A stretch of DNA of 64,000 nt from Lachnospiraceae bacterium (GTDB lineage: Bacteria > Bacillota > Clostridia > Lachnospirales > Anaerotignaceae): NCBI GenBank assembly GCA_910576545.1, contig CAJTKM010000016.1, forward strand, positions 1 to 64,000, given 5' to 3'. Position numbers and translations under genes: made by a program. The notes below the pieces were generated by a model. The model was not told the origin of the DNA and did no database searches. It saw nothing but the letters and a program-made list of their open reading frames with translations. Positions 9,577 through 17,376 of the stretch are shown here, piece after piece. Every line of letters starts with the position of its first letter. Within the stretch, counting starts at the first letter, position 1.

Positions 9577-10916
9577 GATAAGGTACAATAAGTTGCGCAA
9601 AAAAAGACAAGGTTTGCAGCTCTCTGGTAGAATGAAGTAGCGACACACCATTCTGAGAGGAGACAGCAAACCATGTCAGAGAAGATTGTACAGCTAAATG
9701 AAGAAGTAATCAAGGGTCAAGTTAAGGAGCTGGTACGCGGGAGCGTGGAAGAAACGCTGAATGAGCTGCTGGAGCAGGAGGCGGAAAAACTGACTCAGGC
9801 AGGCCGGTATGAGCGAAATGAGGCTCGCCAGGGGTACCGTAGTGGTCACTACAGCCGAAACCTTACCACCACCTCCGGTGATGTTACGCTCCATGTGCCC
9901 CGCCTGAAGGGAGTCTCGTTTGAAACGGCCATTATAGAGCGGTACCGCCGGCGTGAAAGCAGTGTGGAGGAAGCTCTCATTGAAATGTATCTGGCTGGTG
10001 TCTCGGTGCGTCGGGTAGAGGACATCACCGAGGCGCTGTGGGGAAGCAAAGTGTCCCCAGCGACCATCAGCGAGCTGAACAAAAAAGCGTATGTCCACAT
10101 TGAAGATTGGCGCAGTCGGCCTTTACAGGGCGGACGCTATCCGTATGTCTATGTGGACGGGATCTATCTGCGGCGGAACTGGGGCGGAGAGTATGAGAAT
10201 GTAGCCGTTCTGGTGGCGATTGCGGTAAATGAGGACGGATACCGCGAGGTTTTAGGCGCCGCTGAGGGCATGAAAGAGGACAAGGCCAGTTGGGTCAGCT
10301 TCTTCCAGTGGCTGCGAGGCCGCGGACTGGACGGGGTCAAGCTGGTGGTTGGGGACAAGTGTCTTGGTATGCTGGAGGCTGTGGGAGAAGTGTTCCCAGA
10401 GGCCAAATACCAGCGGTGTACCGTCCATTTCTACCGCAATGTCTTTTCTGTGACACCGCGCTCTAAGGTGAAGTTGGTGGCCAAGATGCTTAAGGCGATC
10501 CACGCCCAGGAGAGCAAAAAAGCATCCCGTGAGAAAGCTAAGGCCGTGGTAGCCCAGCTGCGGGAAATGAAGCTGAAGGAGGCGGCCAAGAAAGTGGAGG
10601 ACGGCATTGAAGAGACACTGACCTATTGCGACTTTCCCAGCGAACACTGGACTCGTATCCGCACCAACAATGTCATGGAACGCCTCAACCGGGAGATCCG
10701 CCGCCGCACCAGAGTAGTGGGCTGCTTCCCGGATGGCAATTCTGCTTTGATGCTGGTCTGTGCCAGGCTCCGCCATGTAGCTGGCACCCAGTGGGGCTAC
10801 AAGAAGTACATGAATATGAAGCACTTAGAGGCTGCCCTGGAGGATGCCTCTTCTGCTGGCTGATTCTATTCTGCCAGAGCCTGCAAACTTTTTTGCGCAT
10901 AATTCTTGACACTACC
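9577..10916 (+). mobile_element. IS256-family insertion sequence, 1340 bp
   Basis: The element is bounded by identical 8-bp repeats (9569-9576 and 10917-10924), matching the 8-9 bp duplications of IS256. The ends form an imperfect inverted repeat that shares the TGCGCAAAAAA block (9594-9604 and the complement near 10890-10900) and a TTTGCAG...TCT.TGG.AGAAT block further in (about 9613-9633 and 10865-10886). It contains one intact transposase gene. It inserted at the stop codon of the Mrr-like gene without altering its product. Intact ORF and perfect duplication suggest a recent insertion. Confidence 0.88.
9673..10863 (+). CDS. IS256-family (mutator-type) transposase
   Basis: A 396-residue DDE transposase. 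The first catalytic Asp is in 'YPYVYVDGIYLRRNW' (about residue 160), the second in 'KLVVGDKCLGMLEAV' (about 225) and the Glu in 'NNVMERLNREIRRRTRVVG' (about 340), the usual order for the family. The N-terminal region has the 'RYERNEARQGYRSGHYSRNL' segment typical of IS256 transposases. AGAGGAG precedes the ATG. Full family length with no frameshift, so probably active. Confidence 0.95.
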   Translation: MSEKIVQLNEEVIKGQVKELVRGSVEETLNELLEQEAEKLTQAGRYERNEARQGYRSGHYSRNLTTTSGDVTLHVPRLKGVSFETAIIERYRRRESSVEEALIEMYLAGVSVRRVEDITEALWGSKVSPATISELNKKAYVHIEDWRSRPLQGGRYPYVYVDGIYLRRNWGGEYENVAVLVAIAVNEDGYREVLGAAEGMKEDKASWVSFFQWLRGRGLDGVKLVVGDKCLGMLEAVGEVFPEAKYQRCTVHFYRNVFSVTPRSKVKLVAKMLKAIHAQESKKASREKAKAVVAQLREMKLKEAAKKVEDGIEETLTYCDFPSEHWTRIRTNNVMERLNREIRRRTRVVGCFPDGNSALMLVCARLRHVAGTQWGYKKYMNMKHLEAALEDASSAG

Positions 10917-10924
10917 AAGTGCCG
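10917..10924. repeat. Right 8-bp target-site duplication of the IS256-family element
   Basis: AAGTGCCG, identical to 9569-9576. The sequence after it ('CCGAATTAGCC...') would have directly followed the Mrr-like gene before the insertion. Confidence 0.8.
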
Positions 10925-11058
10925 CCGAATTAGCCGTTGAGAATGATTTAATACCTGTCTAAAGTTTTAACGGCTCCAACCTCCAAACCCAAAAGTTTAA
11001 CGCTTTCTGCAAGGTTTCAACGCATACAAGCGTCCAGAACCCAGAGAAAAGTAAAAAA

Positions 11059-11105
11059 GCACCGCTGCAGGCCGGAGAGTATTCTGGCCCGCAGCGGTGC
11101 TTTTT
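11059..11105 (+). terminator. Rho-independent terminator
   Basis: GCACCGCTGC pairs with GCAGCGGTGC across an inner GGCC-containing stem and is followed by TTTTT; an A-run precedes the stem. It separates the defence operon/IS from the mobile-element remnants downstream. The surrounding 10925-11165 has no gene. Confidence 0.85.
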
Positions 11106-11151
11106 CTGAAAATGTACGAAAATCAGCTGAAAACATCCGTTTTGGCATAAA

Positions 11152-11200
11152 AGTAGGGACAATAATTTCGATACCTTTGTATCAAAATCATCGTCCCTAC
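11152..11200. repeat. Long imperfect hairpin (22-bp arms, 4-base loop)
   Basis: GTAGGGAC...GATAC then CTTT then GTATC...GTCCCTAC; the arms match at 19 of 22 positions. The right arm overlaps the 5' end of the sigma-like fragment. It has no T-run, so it is not a simple terminator. It may mark the break point that removed the start of the sigma-like gene. Confidence 0.5.
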
Positions 11201-11696
11201 ATGGTGGGACAGGCTGGACGCTAACCGGGAGCGCAGGGAACGCTATCACGAACTCAGCCGCAGCGGTGATGATGTTCCGCTTGACTACGGTGCATCTGCC
11301 AATGAACTCTTTTTCCCGGATACGCTGAACGATGTGCTGGAAAAACAGATACGAAAAGGTGATTTCATTGATGCCATTTTCTACTGTCCTTACGACATCC
11401 ATGAGCTTGTGACAGAGGAATATCTGTCTGAAATGCTGTTGGAAATGAAAGAGGATCACAAGGAGTTGCTGTTTCTTTGTGCCGTTCGGTTATTCAGTTC
11501 CACGCAGATTGCCAAAATACGAAACCAAAGCGACCGGAACATCCGCAAGGTGCGTGGTACGATGGTCAAAAAGATACGAAAAAAGCTGCTCCCTGCACTG
11601 TTGGATAAGGCAGAAAAGCAACAGCCAATGACCTTATTGGAGAAAGATTTTTTAGAAGAATCTGGAATGAAGATTGATTCAGGGGAAAAGAAATAA
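11166..11696 (+). pseudogene. Sigma-70-like mobile-element gene fragment without a start codon
   Basis: The reading frame is open from 11166 to 11696 and encodes '...IIVPTWWDRLDANRERRERYHEL', then 'YGASANELFFPDTLNDVLEKQIRKGDF' and an HTH-like 'RLFSSTQIAKIRNQSDRNIRKVRGTMVKKIRKK'. This resembles small sigma-70-like regulators carried by Firmicutes conjugative elements. No ATG, GTG or TTG lies between the stop at 11163 and GTG 11334, and the conserved N-terminal part is already in frame before that GTG, so the natural start seems lost. If translated from GTG 11334 it would give 120 residues with the HTH. Confidence 0.6.
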
Positions 11697-11757
11697 TATA
11701 ATTGATAATATAAATTGAAGTTATTTAGGTTACAATATATGACGGAGGGTTTTGTAT

Positions 11758-12684
11758 ATGAAGAACCTTTTTGAACGCACCAGTTCTAACTGGGTGCGAT
11801 ATAGTGAATATGAATGGAGGGCGACAGAGGACGGAACTCTGTATCTTACGCCCACCAAGACAGCACAACCGAGTATTTATGATCCACTGGCAGAGTATCA
11901 GAAAATTGTGCTGGATGCCATCAACATAGGACGCATGGGTATGAGCAAAAAGCCAGATGCAGAAATTCAGAAGGCTATCCAACAGTTTGCGGTGAAATAC
12001 GGCTTGTTTGGACTGATGACTGCACTACCCACTACGCCGAACTTTATGGAGTACGAGGCGGTGTATCTTCCGAAAAATCACTTCATCAAGGAAGAAACCA
12101 TGTCCACCGAAAAATATCTGGCACTGTTCTTTCCATTTGACAAATTGGATGTGATCAAGCGTGGTATCGAGTCCATGTGGAACATCCAGAATGACCGTGT
12201 TATGATGGCACTGGCTTTGACCATGACAGATAAGCCGATGGCTGTCAACATGAGCTTTCAGCGGGAATATGCGGAGCGGTATGACTGGATGAAGCAGCAG
12301 TTCATCGACTGGGCGTTTACCTATATCAACAGTTTCCTTTATTATGAGGATTATGATACCTTGAACGATGAAACCCGGCAGATGATGCAGCAGAGCATGA
12401 CAGCTTTTGGCGGCATAGCACCGACTTACCATATCGCCCTGTTGGATAAGCCGACCATCGTTTGGGACTTTCATTCCCTGCTGCTGGGTATTCAGATGCT
12501 GTTCAGCTTTATGCTGACCGACAGCGAAAATTCGATTAAGCTTTGCAGGCATTGTACCAAAGCTTTTGTCGCAAGCAGACCAAGTGCTGTATTTTGCAGT
12601 CCTCAGTGTAAGAACAAGCATAATGTGTATAAGAGCAGAGCGAGAAAGAACAGTTCTGATAGGGAGGCACAAGATAATGATTGA
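11758..12684 (+). CDS. Uncharacterised protein with C-terminal zinc-finger-like motif
   Basis: A 308-residue protein; ATG 11758 has GGAGGG 8 bases upstream, better than the TTG at 11752. Most of it is helical without a recognised fold. The C-terminus has a treble-clef-like cysteine pattern 'CRHCTKAFVA' ... 'VFCSPQCKNKHN' (about residues 275-300), as in proteins listed as DUF6076 or with CGNR-like fingers; that name is from memory. It overlaps the next gene by 8 bases, and proteins of this kind often sit in integrative elements. A DNA- or RNA-binding role is a guess. Confidence 0.65.
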   Translation: MKNLFERTSSNWVRYSEYEWRATEDGTLYLTPTKTAQPSIYDPLAEYQKIVLDAINIGRMGMSKKPDAEIQKAIQQFAVKYGLFGLMTALPTTPNFMEYEAVYLPKNHFIKEETMSTEKYLALFFPFDKLDVIKRGIESMWNIQNDRVMMALALTMTDKPMAVNMSFQREYAERYDWMKQQFIDWAFTYINSFLYYEDYDTLNDETRQMMQQSMTAFGGIAPTYHIALLDKPTIVWDFHSLLLGIQMLFSFMLTDSENSIKLCRHCTKAFVASRPSAVFCSPQCKNKHNVYKSRARKNSSDREAQDND

Positions 12685-13441
12685 TAGATGGATTGCTGAA
12701 GCAACAGAATGTGATTTCAAGGTTGCTCTGGAAATAAAGAAGCCGAAAAGCTGGCTAAAAAGCGTCAGTGCCTTTGCAAATGGTATTGGTGGTACTCTGC
12801 TTTTTGGCATTGATGATAACCGAAATGTGGTTGGTTTGACGGACGCACAGGCAGATGCGGAGGCAATCAGTCGCCTGATTAAAGAGCGTATCTCGCCATA
12901 TCCCAATTTCATTCTTGTGCCGGAACGAGCGGATGGTAAAAATATTCTGATACTGACAGTCTCCTCTGGATATTCTACACCTTACTACTACAAAGCAGAT
13001 GGTGTTATGGAGGCATATATTCGCATCGGAAACGAGAGTGTGATTGCTCCAAGTTTCGCCCTGAATCAGCTCATATTGAAAGGCATGAACCGAACCTATG
13101 ACACTCTAAACTCTGAATATGATTTCAAGGACTACGCTTTTTCTAAATTGCGAGAGAGATACAAGGTCTGGACCGGTAACAGCATGGAAGATAAACTGTT
13201 TGATTCCTTCGATATAAGAAACGAATACGGAAAACTGACAAATGCAGGTGCTTTACTGGCAGATGATTCTCCAATCAGACATTCCCGACTGTTCTGTACA
13301 CGCTGGAATGGTTTGGATAAAAGCGGCGGTATGGTGGATGCTCTCGACAGTGCAGAATATTCCGGCAGCTTAATTATCCTGCTCAATACATCATTTTGGT
13401 GTTCAACAATATGTTGCATAAACTCCTCTGGCGAGGTATAA
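12677..13441 (+). pseudogene. AlbA_2/Schlafen-type ATP-binding regulator, 3'-truncated
   Basis: The 254-residue frame starts at ATG 12677 (AGGGAGG upstream), overlapping the preceding gene by 8 bases. It contains the AlbA_2 (Schlafen-like divergent AAA) signature: 'KSVSAFANGIGGTLLFGIDD' (about residues 30-50), 'VVGLTDAQADAEAISRLI' and 'YIRIGNES'. Full family members continue for 150-250 more residues. The expected sequence breaks after 'SGSLIILLN' at about 13388; the last ~18 codons read through the reverse complement of another gene. The gene was cut by a deletion or rearrangement and is probably non-functional. Confidence 0.75.
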
Positions 13442-13605
13442 TAAAATACCTTTTGACATAGCTTATTCAAACTATCCATAATAAGTTTATAAGTTTCCTT
13501 TGGTGTCATTTCTAAACATAAATTATCGATAGATAGTGTAAATGAGTCAACTAAATCAGCAATAAATACAACTCGTTTGGTTTTCAATAATTCGTATTCA
13601 ATCAT
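13388..13605 (-). pseudogene. Truncated gene of unknown function under a regulated promoter
   Basis: On the minus strand ATG 13605 has GGAGGG 8 bases upstream and a strong promoter about 100 bases further up. It encodes 'MIEYELLKTKRVVFIADLVD' and continues with 'KETYKLIMDSLNKLCQKVFYY'. The plausible protein ends at about residue 73, where the frame runs into the complement of the AlbA-type gene. No family recognised. Start, ribosome site and promoter are all good, so a hybrid product could still be made as far as 13132. Confidence 0.5.
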
Positions 13606-13704
13606 AAAAATAACCCTCCGGATCATTGAATAAAATATTTAATAATCTTTACTCTAAGAAGTTTATTACTAAAGGATAATTAGCTATTATCCTATATGTT
13701 TCAT

Positions 13705-13738
13705 ATTATAGCAAATATAGACACCAATGTCTATATTT
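13705..13738 (-). promoter_or_regulatory. SigmaA promoter overlapped by an 11-bp palindromic operator
   Basis: Reading the minus strand, TAGACA (13733-13728) and a perfect TATAAT (13710-13705) are 17 bases apart. A palindrome with 11-base arms, AAATATAGACA and TGTCTATATTT, and a 4-base centre spans 13713-13738 and covers the -35 and spacer. This is the layout of a repressor operator. It points at the truncated gene at 13605. A second palindrome (GGATAAT-N5-ATTATCC, near 13675-13693) lies in the leader. No gene is seen in 13606-13913. Confidence 0.65.
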
Positions 13739-13913
13739 CTAGCCTGCTTTTCGTATAAATTTTTCCATCTAAAACTAGCATTAGCCTTTCATATCTAATC
13801 TCAAACAGATGAATCGTGATGGCTTAATATTTCCATATTTGCACGGTCTAGATAACTAATAACTTTTTAACTATGTTAAGCTAAATGAAAAAAGTAAATT
13901 GGGAGGATTGAGT

Positions 13914-14819
13914 ATGGATTTATGTAAAAACATTCAAATATATCTTGAATACTGTCAGTTCCGAAAAAGGCTGGATGGAAAGACATTGAAGGCGTATAGG
14001 ATAGACTTAACCCAGTATCAATTATATATAGGCAATCAGGATGCTACTAAGGAAATAATCGAGAAATATCTGGCCACACTACATCAAAAATATAAACCCA
14101 AAACAGTAAAGAGAAAAATTGCTTCGATAAAAGCTTTTTATAATTTTATGGAAGATGAAGCCATCTTAAGTGAAAATCCATTTAGGCGTGTCAAAGTTAA
14201 ATTCAAAGAAAATATGAAGCTGCCCCGCATAATTCCACGTGCAGAAATAGAACGGCTGCTAAATTTCGTTTATGGTCCACAGGAAAAAAACAGCAAATGG
14301 CAGCTGCGCGATATAGCAGTCATAGAAATATTTTTTGCAACAGGAGCAAGAGTATATGAAATATCAAATTTAAGAGCAGATTGTATCGACTTATCCTCTG
14401 GCACCATAAAGATTTTAGGAAAAGGTGGCAAAGAAAGGTACATACAGGTGGGAACCCCGGATATAATAGAGGTTTTGAAGAGATACTACGCTAAATTTCA
14501 ACAGGAAATAAATGAAAGCGGATATTTCTTTATAAATCAGAGAGGAAACAGGTTCTCTGAACAGTCTATTCGAAACATGCTGAGGAAATATACATTGTTG
14601 TCGGGCATTGATAGAAATATTACGCCACATATGTTCCGGCACTCATTTGCAACCTATTTGATAGAGGAGGGAGTAGATGTCAGCTGTGTGCAGCAGATAT
14701 TGGGGCATAGTTCTATAAAAACAACTCAAATTTATATTCATATAGCCGCAAAAAAACAGGCTGAGATTTTACGCGTTTATCACCCACGGAATACTATGAA
14801 AATATACAGTATAGCATAG
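13914..14819 (+). CDS. Tyrosine recombinase (XerC/D-like, lone)
   Basis: A 301-residue site-specific recombinase. The SAM-like N-terminal domain ('YLEYCQFRKRLDGKTLKAYRID') is followed by the catalytic domain with Arg in 'FFATGARVYEISNL' (about 147), Lys in 'ILGKGGKERYI' (about 173), HxxR in 'TPHMFRHSFATYL' (about 243), His in 'ILGHSSI' and the nucleophile Tyr in 'TTQIYIHI' (about 278). All catalytic residues are present. ATG 13914 has GGGAGG at 13900; the upstream TTG lies inside that site. The gene is AT-rich and stands alone, with no excisionase next to it. It could be an integrase or a DNA invertase; the flagellin switch lies about 5 kb downstream. Confidence 0.9.
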   Translation: MDLCKNIQIYLEYCQFRKRLDGKTLKAYRIDLTQYQLYIGNQDATKEIIEKYLATLHQKYKPKTVKRKIASIKAFYNFMEDEAILSENPFRRVKVKFKENMKLPRIIPRAEIERLLNFVYGPQEKNSKWQLRDIAVIEIFFATGARVYEISNLRADCIDLSSGTIKILGKGGKERYIQVGTPDIIEVLKRYYAKFQQEINESGYFFINQRGNRFSEQSIRNMLRKYTLLSGIDRNITPHMFRHSFATYLIEEGVDVSCVQQILGHSSIKTTQIYIHIAAKKQAEILRVYHPRNTMKIYSIA

Positions 14820-15124
14820 TGCATAGATATTTTGATATGGTAAATCCTTCGGCTGGCAAAGGTATGCTGGTTTTATTTATATGTAATAATAACGGTATCT
14901 GCGAATCATCGTCTTGCATAACTGCAACTGTAAAGGGGAGTGTTAATCTGCTATAATAAAGCTGTAAAAGAGGTAAGCGTATTTCAGGTCAGAGTAAATG
15001 CGGCAGGCTTTGTCCACCGCGGTTATGAAGGAGGCGAGTTTTTTTGCTGGCCGCCTGGTAAAAAATCATCAGGCAGTGCGCTTGACACGAACAAAATACT
15101 TATTCTCAAAAAGGAGGAGCAGCG
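14820..15124. other. Intergenic stretch without recognisable gene
   Basis: Only short, poorly supported reading frames occur. The 3' part ends in a strong AAGGAGGAG ribosome site for the gene at 15125. No tRNA, terminator or long repeat was seen. Confidence 0.5.
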
Positions 15125-15472
15125 ATGAGTGAAGAGAAAAAATGGAACGACGATGAAATGCTGAACATTGGCAGCGTGGGCGAAGACGATTTCGATAAAT
15201 TGAAGCTGAATAATGGTGACCTGAAAGCTACCCAGGGCGATACAGGACACGCACAGACGAGTACACTCACGGAAATCTACGCACATGTATTAGATGAAGA
15301 CAGGAAAATGAATGCGCAGAAATTTGAGCGCGCATTTTACGCAAAGCCTGATTTGCGAGAAATAAAGGTGGAACAAAGCAGGACAGATGATGAAGTTTTG
15401 AATGATTTGATTGCGGAAATCAAAAGCAAGCCTGATTTGCATAATATGCTTATAAAACTTCTGGCAGATTAG
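15125..15472 (+). pseudogene. C-terminal remnant of a phage/ICE tyrosine integrase with a new start
   Basis: A 115-residue frame. Residues about 27-75 match the end of tyrosine integrases: 'LKLNNGDLKATQGDTGHAQ' carries the catalytic His (TGHAQ), and 'TLTEIYAHVLDEDRKMNAQKFE' the nucleophilic Tyr. The Arg and HxxR parts of the active site are missing, so it cannot recombine alone. The first ~26 residues look unrelated, and a strong AAGGAGGAG precedes the ATG, so the fragment may be fused to another gene's start. It lies about 350 bases from the 3' end of the tRNA-Val gene, where an element's integrase usually sits. Confidence 0.7.
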
Positions 15473-15822
15473 AGGCAGAAAGCGGAGTTGTTTTGTGGAT
15501 AAAATGCCATATTAGCAAATCGGCGGATTTTATTAGCAAGCACGAAAAAGCATTTTTAGATTAGTATGAAAAATATGGACATCTGGACTTGAAAATCATT
15601 GCAGGACGAAAGGACTTAAGGAACGTTTTTCTTTTCCTGATTACAGAAAAAGAATATGGAATAAAAGTACTCAAACGGCGAAAAATCTTGAAATATAAGG
15701 CATTTACAAACTGTCGCCATGGGAAAAGCGGAATAAACACAGGGGAAATGCAGGGTGAAGTTTTACTGAAAAAAAGGACATGCGGCAAAGCCCGTCGGCA
15801 ACTGAAAACGGGCAGCAAAAAA
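15473..15822. other. Intergenic stretch between integrase remnant and tRNA-Val
   Basis: AT-rich; a 78-codon frame at 15589-15825 has no ribosome site or recognisable product. The part next to 15823 would hold an attachment site if an element once integrated in the tRNA 3' end, but no second copy of the tRNA end was found in the window. Confidence 0.4.
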
Positions 15823-15895
15823 TGAAGACAGCGGGGCTCGAACCCACGACCTCTTGCCTGTCAAGCAAGCGCTCTCCCAGCTGAGCTATGTCTTC
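15823..15895 (-). tRNA. tRNA-Val (anticodon GAC)
   Basis: The complement folds as a 73-base cloverleaf: acceptor GAAGACA/TGTCTTC with discriminator A, D-arm GCTC/GAGC with AGCTGGGA loop, anticodon stem CTTGC/GCAAG with loop TTGACAG, and T-arm with TTCGAGC. Bases 34-36 are GAC, reading GUC/GUU valine codons. CCA is not encoded. Its 3' end (15823) faces the accessory island, as expected for a tRNA used as an integration site. Confidence 0.93.
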
Positions 15896-15991
15896 ATGGA
15901 GAATATTCTAACAGAAAATTCTATCCGGTGCAAGCAGAAAATAAGGAAAATGCGAAAAAGATTTTCGGCAGCAGATAATACCGGAAACGAC

Positions 15992-16020
15992 TTGTATCTT
16001 TTTTCGGACTTTTGTATAAT
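15992..16020 (+). promoter_or_regulatory. SigmaA-type promoter before the M24 peptidase operon
   Basis: TTGTAT at 15992-15997 and TATAAT at 16015-16020 with a 17-base spacer, 45 bases before the ATG at 16066. Confidence 0.55.
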
Positions 16021-16065
16021 GTGTGAAAAGAACAGGAAGCTTTTTGCAGGAAAGGCAGTGATAAA

Positions 16066-17331
16066 ATGGGAAACCAAACAGCTGAAAATATATTTGAGAA
16101 AGACAGAAGGAAGCTTCTGGAACGTATGGAAACGCAGTCGGCGGCAGTTTTATTTGCGGGACGTGCGCCATATAAAAGAGGGGACGAGAAATATCCCTTT
16201 TCTCCAGACCGCAATTTTTACTATGCAACAGGCATAGACAAGGAAGAGTGTATTCTGCTTTTAGGCAAAACTGCGGGCGGTATCCGTCAGACGCTTTTTA
16301 TTCAGCGGGATAACGGAGAGCTGGCGAAATGGGTCGGGAGGAATATGACAGCCGATGAGGCACAGGGAATCAGCGGCATTGACGACATTGCCTATATAGA
16401 CACCTTTGAGCAGACGTTTGCGGATTATGTATTCAAGAATATGATAAAAACGGTATGGCTTGATTTGGAAAACAGGGATTGGGATGCGGATTTCTATCCG
16501 GGACTGCGTTTTGCGGAGGAACTCATCCGCCGCTATCCTGCTTTGCGGATAGCCGACCTGTATCCGGTTTTCAGCGATTTGCGGCTCTTGAAAGAGGATT
16601 GGGAGCTGGAGCGGATGCGCAGGGCAATGGATATCACGCGGCTGGGCATTGAGGAAATGATGAGGCAGGCAAAGCCGGGCATGAAGGAATACGAGATTGA
16701 GGCGTGCTTTGATTATGTGCTGAAAAAGAACGGCGTACAGCAGAAGGCGTTTCAGACAATCGCGGCAGGCGGTGCGCGGGGAACGATACTGCATTATGTG
16801 GGAAATGACCAGCCTGTTGCCGACGGAGAGCTGATACTGATTGATGCGGGGGCGCAGGTGGACTGGTACAATGGTGACATTTCCCGCACGTTTCCGGTTA
16901 ACGGGAAGTTTACAGAGCGGCAGAAGCTGGTATATGAAATTGTGCTGGAAGGGCAGCAGAAGGTGATTGAGGCGATACGCCCTGGCGTACCGTTTGCGTC
17001 ACTGAACGAACTGCTGAAAGAGCATTATTTTGAGGAACTGAAAAAAATCGGGCTTGTGGAAACGGAAGCTGATGTTGCAAAGTATTATTACCATGGTGTG
17101 AGCCACTACCTTGGGGCGGAAACGCACGATATCGGGCGTTATGCGGAAAGGACGCTTCAGCCGGGAATGGTGTTGACGGTAGAACCGGGGCTGTATATCG
17201 AAGAATGGGAAATTGGCATCCGCATTGAGGACGATGTACTTGTGACGGAACATGGGCGCGAGGTTATGACGGCAGATATGATAAAAACACTCGAGGAAAT
17301 CGAGGCGTTTATGGCATCAAAAGCTGAGTAA
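16066..17331 (+). CDS. pepP: Aminopeptidase P family (M24B Xaa-Pro) peptidase
   Basis: A 421-residue cytosolic metallopeptidase that removes N-terminal residues before proline. The N-terminal creatinase-like domain spans about 1-165; the pita-bread M24 domain follows. Metal ligands are visible: Asp in 'LILIDAGAQ' and 'NGDISRTFP', His in 'YHGVSHYLGAETHD', Glu in 'LTVEPGLYIE' and 'GIRIEDDVLV'. The length is typical of PepP. It heads a group with the next three genes, all on the same strand with short gaps or overlaps. Confidence 0.92.
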   Translation: MGNQTAENIFEKDRRKLLERMETQSAAVLFAGRAPYKRGDEKYPFSPDRNFYYATGIDKEECILLLGKTAGGIRQTLFIQRDNGELAKWVGRNMTADEAQGISGIDDIAYIDTFEQTFADYVFKNMIKTVWLDLENRDWDADFYPGLRFAEELIRRYPALRIADLYPVFSDLRLLKEDWELERMRRAMDITRLGIEEMMRQAKPGMKEYEIEACFDYVLKKNGVQQKAFQTIAAGGARGTILHYVGNDQPVADGELILIDAGAQVDWYNGDISRTFPVNGKFTERQKLVYEIVLEGQQKVIEAIRPGVPFASLNELLKEHYFEELKKIGLVETEADVAKYYYHGVSHYLGAETHDIGRYAERTLQPGMVLTVEPGLYIEEWEIGIRIEDDVLVTEHGREVMTADMIKTLEEIEAFMASKAE

Positions 17332-17376
17332 GCAGATTTTCGGGCGGCAAGATGAAACCAGGCAGAGGAGATAGGA

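Noticed and set aside
14940-15128. 62-codon frame before the integrase remnant
   Set aside because: Weak start context and no recognisable product; it ends in the ribosome site of the next gene.
15589-15825. 78-codon basic frame before the tRNA
   Set aside because: No ribosome site, runs to the tRNA border, no similarity recognised.
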